DNA of 64,000 nucleotides from Prevotella sp. (GTDB lineage Bacteria > Bacteroidota > Bacteroidia > Bacteroidales > Dysgonomonadaceae): positions 1 to 64,000 of the forward strand of contig JAITVV010000089.1 in NCBI GenBank assembly GCA_031285625.1. Direction: 5' to 3'. Below, one piece after another: positions 35,243 to 43,986 of this stretch. A model generated the notes under the pieces. It ran no database searches, was not told the origin of the DNA, and saw only the letters and a list, made by a program, of their open reading frames with translations. Every line of letters begins with the position of its first letter. Position 1 is the first letter of the stretch. The position numbers were made by a program, and so were the translations under genes.

Positions 35243-35590
35243 CTATTCAATAGATAATTCTTCCATTGGATCCCAGAATATCATTTTCCAATTTTTAATC
35301 CGGTCGTTTACAACCATAATACCTTCTGACTCCAATGATTTCTGCATCTCCTTCGAATCTCCAAACGCATCTTTTCCGGACAAAACACCTTGGCTATTAA
35401 CGACCCGGTGTGCAGGAATTCCGGAGTTTGCAGAATCACATGCTCCCATTACCTTGCCAACCATACGAGACAGATTAGGATATCCGATTGCTTTAGCTAT
35501 TGCTCCATAACTGGTTGCACGCCCATAAGGAATATTTTTCACAACATCATATACCCCCTGGGTGAAGTCTTCTTTATCTAATTGAGCCAT
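35243..35590 (-). CDS. alkyltransferase-like (Atl) protein
   Basis: 115 residues matching the DNA-binding C-terminal domain of O6-methylguanine-DNA methyltransferase: VVKNIPYGRATSYGAIAKAIG and VGKVMGACDSANSGIPAHRVV. The catalytic PCHRV is PAHRV, so the alkyl-accepting cysteine is an alanine; that defines the Atl group, which binds O6-alkylguanine without repairing it and flags it for nucleotide excision repair. Full length for Atl. Transcribed divergently from the sugar isomerase-like gene. Confidence 0.88.
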   Translation of the reverse strand: MAQLDKEDFTQGVYDVVKNIPYGRATSYGAIAKAIGYPNLSRMVGKVMGACDSANSGIPAHRVVNSQGVLSGKDAFGDSKEMQKSLESEGIMVVNDRIKNWKMIFWDPMEELSIE

Positions 35591-35661
35591 ATTATCTATT
35601 GTTTGCCATAAAGATATAGAGAAATTTTACATCGGTTAAAAACTATACTAATTATAATTAT

Positions 35662-35669
35662 TATATTTG
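35662..35669 (+). promoter_or_regulatory. -7 box of the sugar isomerase-like gene
   Basis: TATATTTG, about 60 bases before the ATG at 35730; it argues against the longer frame that opens at 35667. Confidence 0.6.
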
Positions 35670-35729
35670 TATTCTCTATTATCAAAAAATTCACTTGAAT
35701 TTAAATCTAAAAACCTAAAAATAAAGACC

Positions 35730-36569
35730 ATGAATCGATTTTTTAAATTACTATTTTCAATAATGTGTGCGCACACATTATTTTTTACTGGCAATATTCT
35801 TGCCAACGAACCCGAGAAAATGATAAAGGATGACGGCGAATTATTTAAAGTTGCGATAGCTGGTTATACCTTTGTGAACTTCAATTTGGATGAAACATTA
35901 AAGATGATGAAAGAAGTGGATGTACATTATTTATGTATAAAAGACTTCCACCTCCCATTAAATAGCACAGATGAAGAAATAGCTGCATTCCATGCAAAAC
36001 TGGCCAGCTATGATGTAACAGGATATGCTGTAGGCCCCATCTATATGAAAACAAAAGAAGAGGTAGACCGTGCCTTTGATTATGCCAAACGGGTAGGAGT
36101 AAAACTGATTGTTGGCGTACCAAATCACGATTTACTGCCATATGTGGATAAGAAAGTAAAAGAATATGACTTCAAATATGCAATCCATCTACATGGTCCG
36201 GATATTGAGTTATATCCGCATGCTACAGATATTTATGAAAATGTAAAGGATCTTGACCCTCGCATTGGCATGTGCCTTGATATCGGTCATGATGCACGTG
36301 CAGGACATGATCCGATAGCTGATCTGAAAAAATATAGCGACAGGGTTTTTGATATTCACATGAAAAATACAACTGCTGCAACTAAAGCAGGCAAGACAGG
36401 TGAAATAGGGCGTGGAATAATTGACATCCCAGCTTTTGTAAAGATGCTTCGTGAAGTAAAATATACCGGTGCATGCAGTCTGGAATATGAACGCAATATG
36501 AAAGCTCCTTTGGCCGGGATTGCTGAGTCGATCGGTTATTTTAGAGGAGTGATAGACGCTACAAAATAG
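35730..36569 (+). CDS. exported sugar phosphate isomerase/epimerase-like TIM barrel
   Basis: 279 residues with a signal peptide (MNRFFKLLFSIMCAHTLFF, cleavage after NILA), so the enzyme is periplasmic, unlike most xylose-isomerase-like barrels. Metal-binding features of the AP-endonuclease-2 fold are visible: VHYLCIKDFHLP, YAIHLHGPD, MCLDIGHDARAGHD, DIHMKNTTAA and CSLEYERN. Bacteroidetes use such exported barrels on sugars, but no substrate is evident. The ATG at 35730 follows A-rich sequence; the frame opening at 35667 overlaps the promoter box. Confidence 0.82.
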   Translation: MNRFFKLLFSIMCAHTLFFTGNILANEPEKMIKDDGELFKVAIAGYTFVNFNLDETLKMMKEVDVHYLCIKDFHLPLNSTDEEIAAFHAKLASYDVTGYAVGPIYMKTKEEVDRAFDYAKRVGVKLIVGVPNHDLLPYVDKKVKEYDFKYAIHLHGPDIELYPHATDIYENVKDLDPRIGMCLDIGHDARAGHDPIADLKKYSDRVFDIHMKNTTAATKAGKTGEIGRGIIDIPAFVKMLREVKYTGACSLEYERNMKAPLAGIAESIGYFRGVIDATK

Positions 36570-36597
36570 AATTACTTTAAATTCTTTCAATAATAGG

Positions 36598-36624
36598 ATA
36601 GGTAACAATTTAATTGTTACCTAT
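36598..36624. terminator. 27-base palindrome, terminator or operator
   Basis: ATAGGTAACAATT-T-AATTGTTACCTAT, a perfect inverted repeat of 13 bases each side of one base, followed by TTTTTG on the plus strand. It may end the isomerase-like transcript; its right end also overlaps the -7 box TATTTTTG (36622-36629). Confidence 0.65.
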
Positions 36625-36629
36625 TTTTG
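36622..36629 (+). promoter_or_regulatory. -7 box of the SMI1-rlmH pair
   Basis: TATTTTTG, 22 bases before the ATG at 36651, overlapping the end of the palindrome. Confidence 0.45.
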
Positions 36630-36650
36630 TATCATTAACAGAAAGCAAAC

Positions 36651-37226
36651 ATGGACGAAATAGATAAGTTCAAAAAAATAAAAGAACAATCGGAAAAACG
36701 CTGGGAACATATAACATTGGATAGTTGCTATGGATTTCAGATACAGGAGGGTTCAAAATGGAAAGAAGGATTAACGGATAGCCAGATTAACAGCTTCGAA
36801 GAAGAAATGGGATTTTCTTTTTCCGAGACTCTTCGCAACTACTACAAGGTGATGAATGGGCTGGATAAACCCGGAATAAATGTATATGGGTACAGTGATG
36901 TACCATTTGCGTATCAACCAAAATTTTATTCCTATCCAGATGATGTAGGATTAATTAAAGAGTATATTAACTGGATATTTGACGCAAACAATACAAACTA
37001 TGATAAACTGAAAGAGATAGGGGCTTCACGTATCTTTCCTATTTATGGACACCGGTTTATGTTACTGGATACTCCCGGGAATCCTATTTTATCGATGCAT
37101 GGGGATGATATTATTTATTGGAGTAGAGACATATTTCAATTATTAGACATTGATATATTCAACAAATCAGGGGATAGGATGAAAGACGCCGATGAGATTA
37201 TTAACAAAATAGAGTTCTGGTTATGA
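36651..37226 (+). CDS. SMI1/KNR4 family protein
   Basis: 191 residues of the SMI1/KNR4 (SUKH) fold: WKEGLTDSQINSFEEEMGFSFSETLRNYYKVMNGLD is the family N-terminal helix pair, then PIYGHRFMLLD and the closing ILSMHGDDIIYW. Many bacterial SUKH proteins are immunity proteins against polymorphic or T6SS-type toxins, others have household roles. No toxin is adjacent; its stop overlaps the rlmH start (ATGA), so the pair is translated together. Role unknown. Motif positions here are quoted in parts. Confidence 0.82.
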   Translation: MDEIDKFKKIKEQSEKRWEHITLDSCYGFQIQEGSKWKEGLTDSQINSFEEEMGFSFSETLRNYYKVMNGLDKPGINVYGYSDVPFAYQPKFYSYPDDVGLIKEYINWIFDANNTNYDKLKEIGASRIFPIYGHRFMLLDTPGNPILSMHGDDIIYWSRDIFQLLDIDIFNKSGDRMKDADEIINKIEFWL

Positions 37227-37696
37227 AAATAATACTCCTGGCTATAGGCAAAACAGATGCAGGCTATTTTATCGATGCCATCAAAGAATATACAAAAAGA
37301 CTGGAACATTATATTCCTTTCGAAATGCAGATTATTCCAAATATAAAAAACACGAAAAGCCTGACCATAGACCAACACAAAGAAAAAGAAGGAGAACTTA
37401 TTCTAAAAAACCTACAGGCAGGAGATCATCTGGTATTATTAGATGACAAAGGAAAAGAATATACTTCTGTGCAGTTTGCCAATTATATTGAAAAGAAGAC
37501 ACATACAGTAAGTAAACGATTAATATTTGTTATCGGTGGTCCTTATGGATTTTCCCAATCTGTATACGAAAAAGCGAATGAGAAACTCACCTTGTCCAGA
37601 ATGACTTTTTCACACCAGATGGTGCGGCTGATATTTGTGGAACAGCTTTACAGGGCTATGACAATCCTTAATAACGAGCCCTATCATCACGAGTAG
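37223..37696 (+). CDS. rlmH: 23S rRNA pseudouridine(1915) N3-methyltransferase
   Basis: SPOUT methyltransferase acting on the 70S ribosome at helix 69. The AdoMet-binding knot is recognisable: VLLDDKGKEYTS, FVIGGPYGFS and the C-terminal LSRMTFSHQMVRLIFVEQLYRA ending in the family's YHHE. The 157 residues are standard. Its start overlaps the SMI1/KNR4 gene by four bases, an unusual partnership; it converges on the LolC/E-like gene one base away. Confidence 0.95.
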   Translation: MKIILLAIGKTDAGYFIDAIKEYTKRLEHYIPFEMQIIPNIKNTKSLTIDQHKEKEGELILKNLQAGDHLVLLDDKGKEYTSVQFANYIEKKTHTVSKRLIFVIGGPYGFSQSVYEKANEKLTLSRMTFSHQMVRLIFVEQLYRAMTILNNEPYHHE

Positions 37697-37697
37697 G

Positions 37698-38942
37698 TTA
37701 CTCGAATCGTAATGACTTAGCCGGTGTAATACGTGCTATCAGGTAAGAAGGGCCAATCATAGCCAATACCGACAGGATCAGTGTAGCCACATTGATTAGT
37801 ACAATATAAAGTATATTGATATCCACAGGCATTTCGGATACATAGTATGTCTCAGGGTCAAGTTTTATCAGCCCAAAATATTTCTGTACAAACAATATTG
37901 TCAAAGCAATGATATTCCCCCAAAGCATCCCTTTCAATATAAGAAATGAAGAAACATAAAGAAACGTTTTACGGATACTGAAATTCTTTGCGCCCAATGT
38001 TTTCAGCATACCTATCATATTGGTTCTCTCAAGAATAATGATAAGTAGTCCCGATATCATAGTGAATATAGAAATGGCAAACATCAGGATAATAATTACC
38101 CATACATTCATATCAAGCAGATCGAGCCAGCTGAATATCATCGGGTTCATTTCCTTTATAGAACGTGTAAGAAATGTATTGCCATCTGCATCACGGTATG
38201 TCATCATATCCAGATAGACATCTTGCGTTATACGATCCAGATTATCATAATCATTCACAAGAAGTTCGATACCACTCACCTGATCATCATTCCATTTATT
38301 AAGTTTCTGAATAAGATGAATATCCGTAATAACGAACATCTTATCATAATCTTCGAAATTGGTGCTGTATATTCCGGTGATATTAAATTTGCGTGCGCTT
38401 CTTTCCTCTACAAAATAGGCTATAAAACTATCACCTGTCTTAAGATTGAGTTTTCCGGCAATATTCTTTGATATTATTACAGGATTCGTTATTGATGTAT
38501 CAGCAGGGTTGATGATTGAACCGTCAACCATATTACTCTTAAAGAATTGCCAATCGTAATCATCCCCTACCCCTTTCAGTATAATTCCCTGAAAGGCATC
38601 ATCTGTTTTGATAATCCCCGGCTTTGTGGCATATACCTGAGTATGTGCTACTCCCGGCTCTGATTTCAGTTTATCAATAACCTCAGGAGCAACAATGACC
38701 GGCATTGTTTCATATGAGGTAGTATTATTCAGATTTGTGATCTGTATATGCGAACCAAAGCCCACAATCTTATTGCGTACTTCTTTCTTAAAGCCCACAA
38801 CAATCGATAACGCCAGAATCATAGCAGCCAAGCCTATTGCAACTCCTGCAATAGCAATCTTAATGGCAGGGGAAGAGGCTTTCTTTTCACCTTTCTCTGT
38901 ACCAAAATGAATACGCTTAGCTATAAATAATTCTAAATTCAT
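37698..38942 (-). CDS. LolC/LolE-like ABC transporter permease
   Basis: 414 residues with FtsX-type architecture: one N-terminal helix (about 25-48), a large periplasmic domain, and three C-terminal helices (about 270-300, 320-345, 375-400). The N-terminal pattern FIAKRIHFG...AIKIAIAGVAIGLAAMILALSIVVGFK and the FtsX core MIGMLKTLGAKNFSIRKTFL fit the lipoprotein-releasing permeases, which move lipoproteins from the inner membrane to LolA. No ATPase gene is adjacent. It follows ruvB by 18 bases and is probably co-transcribed with it. Confidence 0.87.
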   Translation of the reverse strand: MNLELFIAKRIHFGTEKGEKKASSPAIKIAIAGVAIGLAAMILALSIVVGFKKEVRNKIVGFGSHIQITNLNNTTSYETMPVIVAPEVIDKLKSEPGVAHTQVYATKPGIIKTDDAFQGIILKGVGDDYDWQFFKSNMVDGSIINPADTSITNPVIISKNIAGKLNLKTGDSFIAYFVEERSARKFNITGIYSTNFEDYDKMFVITDIHLIQKLNKWNDDQVSGIELLVNDYDNLDRITQDVYLDMMTYRDADGNTFLTRSIKEMNPMIFSWLDLLDMNVWVIIILMFAISIFTMISGLLIIILERTNMIGMLKTLGAKNFSIRKTFLYVSSFLILKGMLWGNIIALTILFVQKYFGLIKLDPETYYVSEMPVDINILYIVLINVATLILSVLAMIGPSYLIARITPAKSLRFE

Positions 38943-38960
38943 TTATCTGATAATTTGCAA

Positions 38961-39983
38961 CTAGAATAAAAATCCTTGTTCACTCGCCCTTTTTCTTCCC
39001 AAATGAGTATACGCCAGATCTGTGGCTTCACGTCCGCGAGGAGTACGTTTCATAAATCCTTCTTTAATGAGGAATGGCTCGTAAACTTCTTCGATAGTCC
39101 CGCCGTCTTCGCCAAGGGCAGTTGCAATTGTAGAAATACCAACCGGCCCACCTTTAAACTTATCAATAAGTATCAGTAATATCTTATTATCAATTTCGTC
39201 CAATCCATATTTATCTATATTCAGGGCTTCGAGTGCATATGTCGCAATATCTTTATCTATTTTACCTGTACCTTTTACCTGAGCAAAGTCACGTACCCGG
39301 CGTAACAAGGCATTTGCAATACGGGGAGTACCGCGGCTTCGGGATGCGATTTCTACAGCGGCATCTTTTGAGGTGGGAACATCCAGAATATCCGCAGAAC
39401 GAAGGATGATATTCGTAAGCGTTTCCATATCGTAATACTCCAAGTGCATATTGATACCAAACCGTGCACGCAAAGGACTTGTCAATAATCCACTCCGGGT
39501 AGTAGCCCCAACTAGTGTAAAAGGATTCAGCTCGATCTGTACCGAACGGGCACTCGGTCCCTTATCGATCATTATATCGATGCGATAATCCTCCATTGCA
39601 CTATACAAATACTCCTCCACTATTGGAGAAAGACGGTGTATTTCATCAATAAAGAGTACATCGTTAGGTTCCAGAGAGGTTAATAATCCCGCAAGGTCAC
39701 CCGGCTTATCCAATACAGGCCCTGACGTAACCTTAAAGCCTACACCCAACTCATTTGCTATAATATTCGACAATGTAGTCTTCCCTAGTCCTGGAGGACC
39801 ATGAAGAAGTGTGTGATCAAGGGATTCGCCACGCATTTTAGCTGCTGCAACAAAAACCTGAAGATTTTCTACGACCTTATTCTGACCGCTGAAACTTCGA
39901 AACGTGAGAGGACGCAATGCGTTTTCAAATTCCTTCTCATTTTCGTTTACGTTTCCTCTATGTGTATTGAATGTTCCTTCCAT
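38961..39983 (-). CDS. ruvB: Holliday junction branch migration helicase RuvB
   Basis: Hexameric AAA+ motor that drives branch migration with RuvA. Walker [12 protein letters not shown], Walker B FIDEIHRL, sensor 1 [18 protein letters not shown] and the arginine-containing AAA+ small domain are all present, and the C-terminal winged helix includes [14 protein letters not shown] and RTPRGR. The ATG at 39983 gives 340 residues; the frame is open back to a TTG at 39998. A TAAATTTG box overlaps that longer extension. ruvA and ruvC are not in the window. Confidence 0.97.
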   Translation of the reverse strand: MEGTFNTHRGNVNENEKEFENALRPLTFRSFSGQNKVVENLQVFVAAAKMRGESLDHTLLHGPPGLGKTTLSNIIANELGVGFKVTSGPVLDKPGDLAGLLTSLEPNDVLFIDEIHRLSPIVEEYLYSAMEDYRIDIMIDKGPSARSVQIELNPFTLVGATTRSGLLTSPLRARFGINMHLEYYDMETLTNIILRSADILDVPTSKDAAVEIASRSRGTPRIANALLRRVRDFAQVKGTGKIDKDIATYALEALNIDKYGLDEIDNKILLILIDKFKGGPVGISTIATALGEDGGTIEEVYEPFLIKEGFMKRTPRGREATDLAYTHLGRKRASEQGFLF

Positions 39984-39995
39984 AACGTGTAGCTG

Positions 39996-40003
39996 CAAAT
40001 TTA
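39996..40003 (-). promoter_or_regulatory. -7 box of the ruvB promoter
   Basis: TAAATTTG on the minus strand, 12 bases before the ATG at 39983; supports that start. Confidence 0.45.
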
Positions 40004-40119
40004 CATCAATATATTCAATTTACATGCAGATTTACAGTTTCGAAAAATATAAAAGATTAAAATATTCTTCGATTTAACGCTAAAAAGATATTTCTTTGTG
40101 TGAACTTAAGATTTTAAAG

Positions 40120-40695
40120 ATGTTACGAAAGATTATAGAGTGGGATAAAGAATTGTTTTTGTACCTCAACAGCAAACATATTAGCTGGCTCGACCCTGCC
40201 ATGTTATTTTTCAGTTCTTATCTATGCTGGATACTTGTGTGCTTACTGATGGCTACAATAATCTATTTCAGATTGGAGATTTGGAGAAAAACAACTACTC
40301 TGTTTTTTCTGCTTTCGATTGGAGTAAGCGCATTATTGACCAATATAATCAAACTCATAGTAGAGCGGCCACGTCCCATTCACAACCAGGACTGGATAGA
40401 TACAATACATGCCATCGAAAAATATAGTTCCAGTACCAGTTTCTTTTCTTCGCATTCAGCCACGACATTTACTATGGCCGTATTTTTTCTTCTGGTTTTT
40501 CGGAAAAGTGCTTTAAAAATCTACGGATATTTAGCCTTAATATGGGCAACCATTGTAGCGTACAGTCGCATCTATCTGGCAAAGCATTATCCTTTTGATG
40601 TTCTCTGTGGAATATTGTTCGGAATCACAATTGGTATTCTAGGATATAAGTTATTGGAATATTATACTAGACGGAAAACCGAATTAAAACCTTAG
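40120..40695 (+). CDS. PAP2-family membrane phosphatase
   Basis: 191 residues, about five membrane helices. The three PAP2 motifs appear in order: KLIVERPRP, FFSSHSATTFT (here SSHS in place of the common PSGH, catalytic His kept) and SRIYLAKHYPFDV. Members dephosphorylate undecaprenyl pyrophosphate or phosphatidylglycerol phosphate, or act on lipid A. The ATG at 40120 is preferred to a TTG at 40096. Its last 12 bases overlap the end of the convergent SDR gene. Confidence 0.87.
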   Translation: MLRKIIEWDKELFLYLNSKHISWLDPAMLFFSSYLCWILVCLLMATIIYFRLEIWRKTTTLFFLLSIGVSALLTNIIKLIVERPRPIHNQDWIDTIHAIEKYSSSTSFFSSHSATTFTMAVFFLLVFRKSALKIYGYLALIWATIVAYSRIYLAKHYPFDVLCGILFGITIGILGYKLLEYYTRRKTELKP

Positions 40696-41451
40696 CCACT
40701 TCCGCACTTTTCTTTTCTCCATCAACGAATATATTTTTAGCATGAAAGGAAAGGCTCGTCCAATAGGATAAAATAAACGGAATAAGACAGACGGATAAAT
40801 ATTCTTTTTCCCTTTCTCAATTCCCCTTACAATTGTTCGCGCCACAGTCTTAGCATCCTGAATAGGGAAAGGCAAGGGAGTTTCCTTTTCACCAGTAGCC
40901 TTATCAAAAAAATCTGTACGGGTAGCCACCGGGTAAACTGCTGTGATTTGCAAATTCCGGGATTGCTCATAACGATAGGTTTGTACGAAGTGATGCAATG
41001 CAGCTTTTGTGGAACAATAAAGTGAATACGCAGGTAAAGAAGCTAATCCTGCGCCTGACACCGTACACACAAAAGCTATTTTACCCTTATACTGTGTGAC
41101 CAATTTCTCAAGGGAATAGATAGGAGAAAAAACATTCAGGCTATATATATCTTCAATATGCTGCCAGTCAGGCTTATCCAATTTTTCTAAATATGCATAT
41201 CCGGCATTGGCAATGTATACATCAACATGCCCCAATAACTGGCTTGCATATCCAAATACTTTATCTACACCATCTTGTGTGCTTACATCGGCAGCAAACG
41301 GATAAATATTCTCTACTTGTGGAATAGTATCTATATGGCGGGCAACTGCCACTATCTTCGCATCCTTAAAAGTGATTAGCAAAGAAAGTATCTCTTTACC
41401 AATACCGGATGATGCTCCTGTGAGAATAATATTTTTGCCAGTTAAATCCAT
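40684..41451 (-). CDS. short-chain dehydrogenase/reductase
   Basis: 255 residues. Rossmann-fold SDR with TGASSGIGKE near the N terminus for the dinucleotide, YIANAGYAYLE (NAG motif), and catalytic tyrosine and lysine in YSLYCSTKAAL. C-terminal membrane-proximal segment FRLFYPIGRAFPFMLKIY is apolar and may touch the membrane. Substrate not assignable. It is the last gene of leuS - yitT - GT39 - SDR, three bases after the GT39 gene. Confidence 0.9.
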   Translation of the reverse strand: MDLTGKNIILTGASSGIGKEILSLLITFKDAKIVAVARHIDTIPQVENIYPFAADVSTQDGVDKVFGYASQLLGHVDVYIANAGYAYLEKLDKPDWQHIEDIYSLNVFSPIYSLEKLVTQYKGKIAFVCTVSGAGLASLPAYSLYCSTKAALHHFVQTYRYEQSRNLQITAVYPVATRTDFFDKATGEKETPLPFPIQDAKTVARTIVRGIEKGKKNIYPSVLFRLFYPIGRAFPFMLKIYSLMEKRKVRKWLRF

Positions 41452-41454
41452 AAA

Positions 41455-43089
41455 TCAATCATTCCAAAGTAATGTGAACTCATTTATTTTTTGAGTCTGA
41501 AATTCCGTGAGATCAATATTATACTTATCCAGATCAGAAGAATATACGATATATAAGGTTTTTGATATTGGCTGTATCTCTGGCGGTGTATAAAGATAAT
41601 GTTTACCATAACTTGTTATGCCGCCTCCAACACCGGATTTTGTCCGTTCAAATTCATATGGGCTAACAGGATCATAAAACATCGGTATTACATATATTGT
41701 CCCATCCGGATAATATATACGATCAAAATTTTTATTCCCGGAAAACTCTTGTAGCTTATCATAATTTCTAGGAAAGCCGATTAAAGGAGCATTCTCTCCA
41801 AAAAGGTGAATATACTTTACAGCAAATACTATTGTCAGAATACAAGCAGCCCCGATAAGAGCGTATCCCGATTTTTTAACTTTTTCGAAACAGAAGGAAA
41901 GGCCTCTGCCTACAAAATACATTAAAGGAAACCAAACTAGATTCCAATGATTCACATTGGGGCGTACGATCAATATAATAGGGAGAGTGGACAGTAACCA
42001 GAGGCCAAATATGAGATCCCATGTACTGAACTTCCTTGTATATATGAGACGGATTAATGCCCAGATAGCAAAAGGCATACCCAGCAAATTATAAAACTGG
42101 CCTATATAGCGTATACTGTTCCATGGCAATCCGTCATCACCTGTAAAAAGCATGGATATACCACGCAGAATGTACCCTAAGTAATATCCTGACCCTAATA
42201 TAGTAGTATCGTTATGTCTCGATTCTACCAGTGAAGTGATTGTAATTCCGCCCACCGTAAATGCTTCACCCTTTGCGATTAAGAGGTTATAAGCAAAAAG
42301 GATCAGCGGAAATAATAAGATCAAAAGCAAAAGCAAGCATGTACCTGTTTGTAATATTGTAATTCTCTTCTTTCTATAAAGGAATATAAACAGGAATATG
42401 ACAAAGAAAGGAAGCATGAACCAGCTTACGCCATAGCTATATGCCGCCAAGGAGAATAATAGACATCCTCCCAGATAGTAAAGCAAACTTTTTTGTATTT
42501 TCTGCGTATAAACATAATACCCTAAAACAAAAAGACAGACCCCAATCAAAACAAAATCAGGAGACAGGTTGCAATCCAGTGCCCATCGGCTCTTCATTAT
42601 ATGCCAGGGACTGATGATAAAAAGTAAGATGATAATAAAAGTAAGGAAAGTATTCTGCTGCGTTCTTCTTAATGTATAATATAGGAAGATCAGTGAAATG
42701 CAGCTAACCAAGGCCATGGGTAACCTGTAGACAGGTGCAGAAAGCCCAAATAGTTTAATAAAAGGTATTCCCAGATATGAATAAACAGCACTTTGCCCGG
42801 TTCCCCACGATTTCAGATATACAGGATAAGATAACAGATGCTGATCAACTCCATAATAGGCTAAACACCACGAATCATAGCCACTGATAGCTTCATCGAC
42901 AAATATTCCAGAAGGCACGGACAAATCTATTGTCCGCAAGAGAACCCCTATCAAGATAGCAATCTGAGTCCACAATATATATTTTCTATCCTCAGATGAC
43001 TCTATCTTGCTTCTTTTTACTTCCTTGTAATTGAAAAACAATACAAACAATACAAAAAGAAATAGTGCAATAAGATATGATTCGATCAT
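41455..43089 (-). CDS. GT39-like membrane glycosyltransferase
   Basis: 544 residues with about 11-12 membrane helices and a C-terminal periplasmic tail (about 455-544). GT39/ArnT/Pmt-like traits: FVDEAISGYDSWCLAYYGVDQH early, with the conserved acidic residue in the first periplasmic loop, then SYPVYLKSWGTGQSAVYSYL. These enzymes transfer a sugar from a polyprenyl-phosphate carrier to protein or lipid A. It sits nine bases downstream of yitT and upstream of an SDR gene in one transcript with leuS. Acceptor unknown. Residue spans are approximate. Confidence 0.82.
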   Translation of the reverse strand: MIESYLIALFLFVLFVLFFNYKEVKRSKIESSEDRKYILWTQIAILIGVLLRTIDLSVPSGIFVDEAISGYDSWCLAYYGVDQHLLSYPVYLKSWGTGQSAVYSYLGIPFIKLFGLSAPVYRLPMALVSCISLIFLYYTLRRTQQNTFLTFIIILLFIISPWHIMKSRWALDCNLSPDFVLIGVCLFVLGYYVYTQKIQKSLLYYLGGCLLFSLAAYSYGVSWFMLPFFVIFLFIFLYRKKRITILQTGTCLLLLLILLFPLILFAYNLLIAKGEAFTVGGITITSLVESRHNDTTILGSGYYLGYILRGISMLFTGDDGLPWNSIRYIGQFYNLLGMPFAIWALIRLIYTRKFSTWDLIFGLWLLSTLPIILIVRPNVNHWNLVWFPLMYFVGRGLSFCFEKVKKSGYALIGAACILTIVFAVKYIHLFGENAPLIGFPRNYDKLQEFSGNKNFDRIYYPDGTIYVIPMFYDPVSPYEFERTKSGVGGGITSYGKHYLYTPPEIQPISKTLYIVYSSDLDKYNIDLTEFQTQKINEFTLLWND

Positions 43090-43098
43090 CCTGATACC

Positions 43099-43971
43099 TT
43101 ATGTCCTTATTTTATCAAAGCCTTCTCCGTATACTCCACGAACAGTACTTTGAGAAATAAATGCTTTTTCATCTATGCTTTTTATCAAACGGAACATCTC
43201 CAGAGCTTCGGTACGTTTTGCAAGCACAATCACAACCTTGGTAGGTTTCTTTGTATACCATCCTGTTCCGTCTAATACTGTACATCCACGATGCAACTCT
43301 GTATTGATAGCATCAGCTATTACGTCATACTTTTCGGAGAAAATGAGTATCTGTACTGATTGTCTGAAGCCATTGATAACCATATCGATGCTATAGGTCA
43401 TTACACCCATTACAATAAGGCCATATATAATTGTCTGATAATTATAGAAAATGAAATATGAGCAACAAATAATAGTAAAATCACACAGTAGCATTCCCCG
43501 CCCAAAAGCAATATTCTTATATTTATTGATGAGGGCAACAATAATATCAGTCCCCCCGGTACTACCGTTGCAACTAAATACTAAACCGATACCTACACCA
43601 CACATCATACCACCTATTACTCCTGATAAAAGCGGTTCATTCTTTACTATGGGCTCCGTTATATAAGTTTGGCAGATTGTCAATAAGAAAGTAAGAACAA
43701 CTACCCCGTAAATAGTCTTTATCATAAATTTAAGACCAAGTACCTTCAGTGCAACAAATAACAAGGCACAGTTAGTAAGGAAATAGGTGTATTGCAAAGG
43801 TATACTTCCATTTGTGGCATATTCTACAAGAAGGGCAATACCAGTCAGCCCTCCGGTTACAATACCTCCGGGTTTTATAAATCCTATCAACCCAATGGCA
43901 TAAATAGTAAGCCCTACAAGTATAAGTGCGTAATCTTTCCAGTAAAAATCTTTTAAGTATCTTTTGGGCAT
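43099..43971 (-). CDS. YitT family membrane protein
   Basis: 290 residues: about five or six helices with the DUF161 repeats (LVGLTIYAIGLIGFIKPGGI; GVGIGLVFSCNGSTGGTDII), followed by a C-terminal cytosolic DUF2179 domain with LHRGCTVLDGTGWYTKKPTKV and VIVLAKRTEALEMFRLI. The glycine-rich GSTGGTD motif is a family hallmark. Transport substrate is unknown. It lies 15 bases downstream of leuS, in the same operon. Confidence 0.9.
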   Translation of the reverse strand: MPKRYLKDFYWKDYALILVGLTIYAIGLIGFIKPGGIVTGGLTGIALLVEYATNGSIPLQYTYFLTNCALLFVALKVLGLKFMIKTIYGVVVLTFLLTICQTYITEPIVKNEPLLSGVIGGMMCGVGIGLVFSCNGSTGGTDIIVALINKYKNIAFGRGMLLCDFTIICCSYFIFYNYQTIIYGLIVMGVMTYSIDMVINGFRQSVQILIFSEKYDVIADAINTELHRGCTVLDGTGWYTKKPTKVVIVLAKRTEALEMFRLIKSIDEKAFISQSTVRGVYGEGFDKIRT

Positions 43972-43986
43972 AAAGTATTAATTTTC

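Noticed and set aside
36598-36624. Palindrome as a phage attachment site
   Set aside because: No integrase or repeated flank; the T tract and promoter overlap give better explanations.
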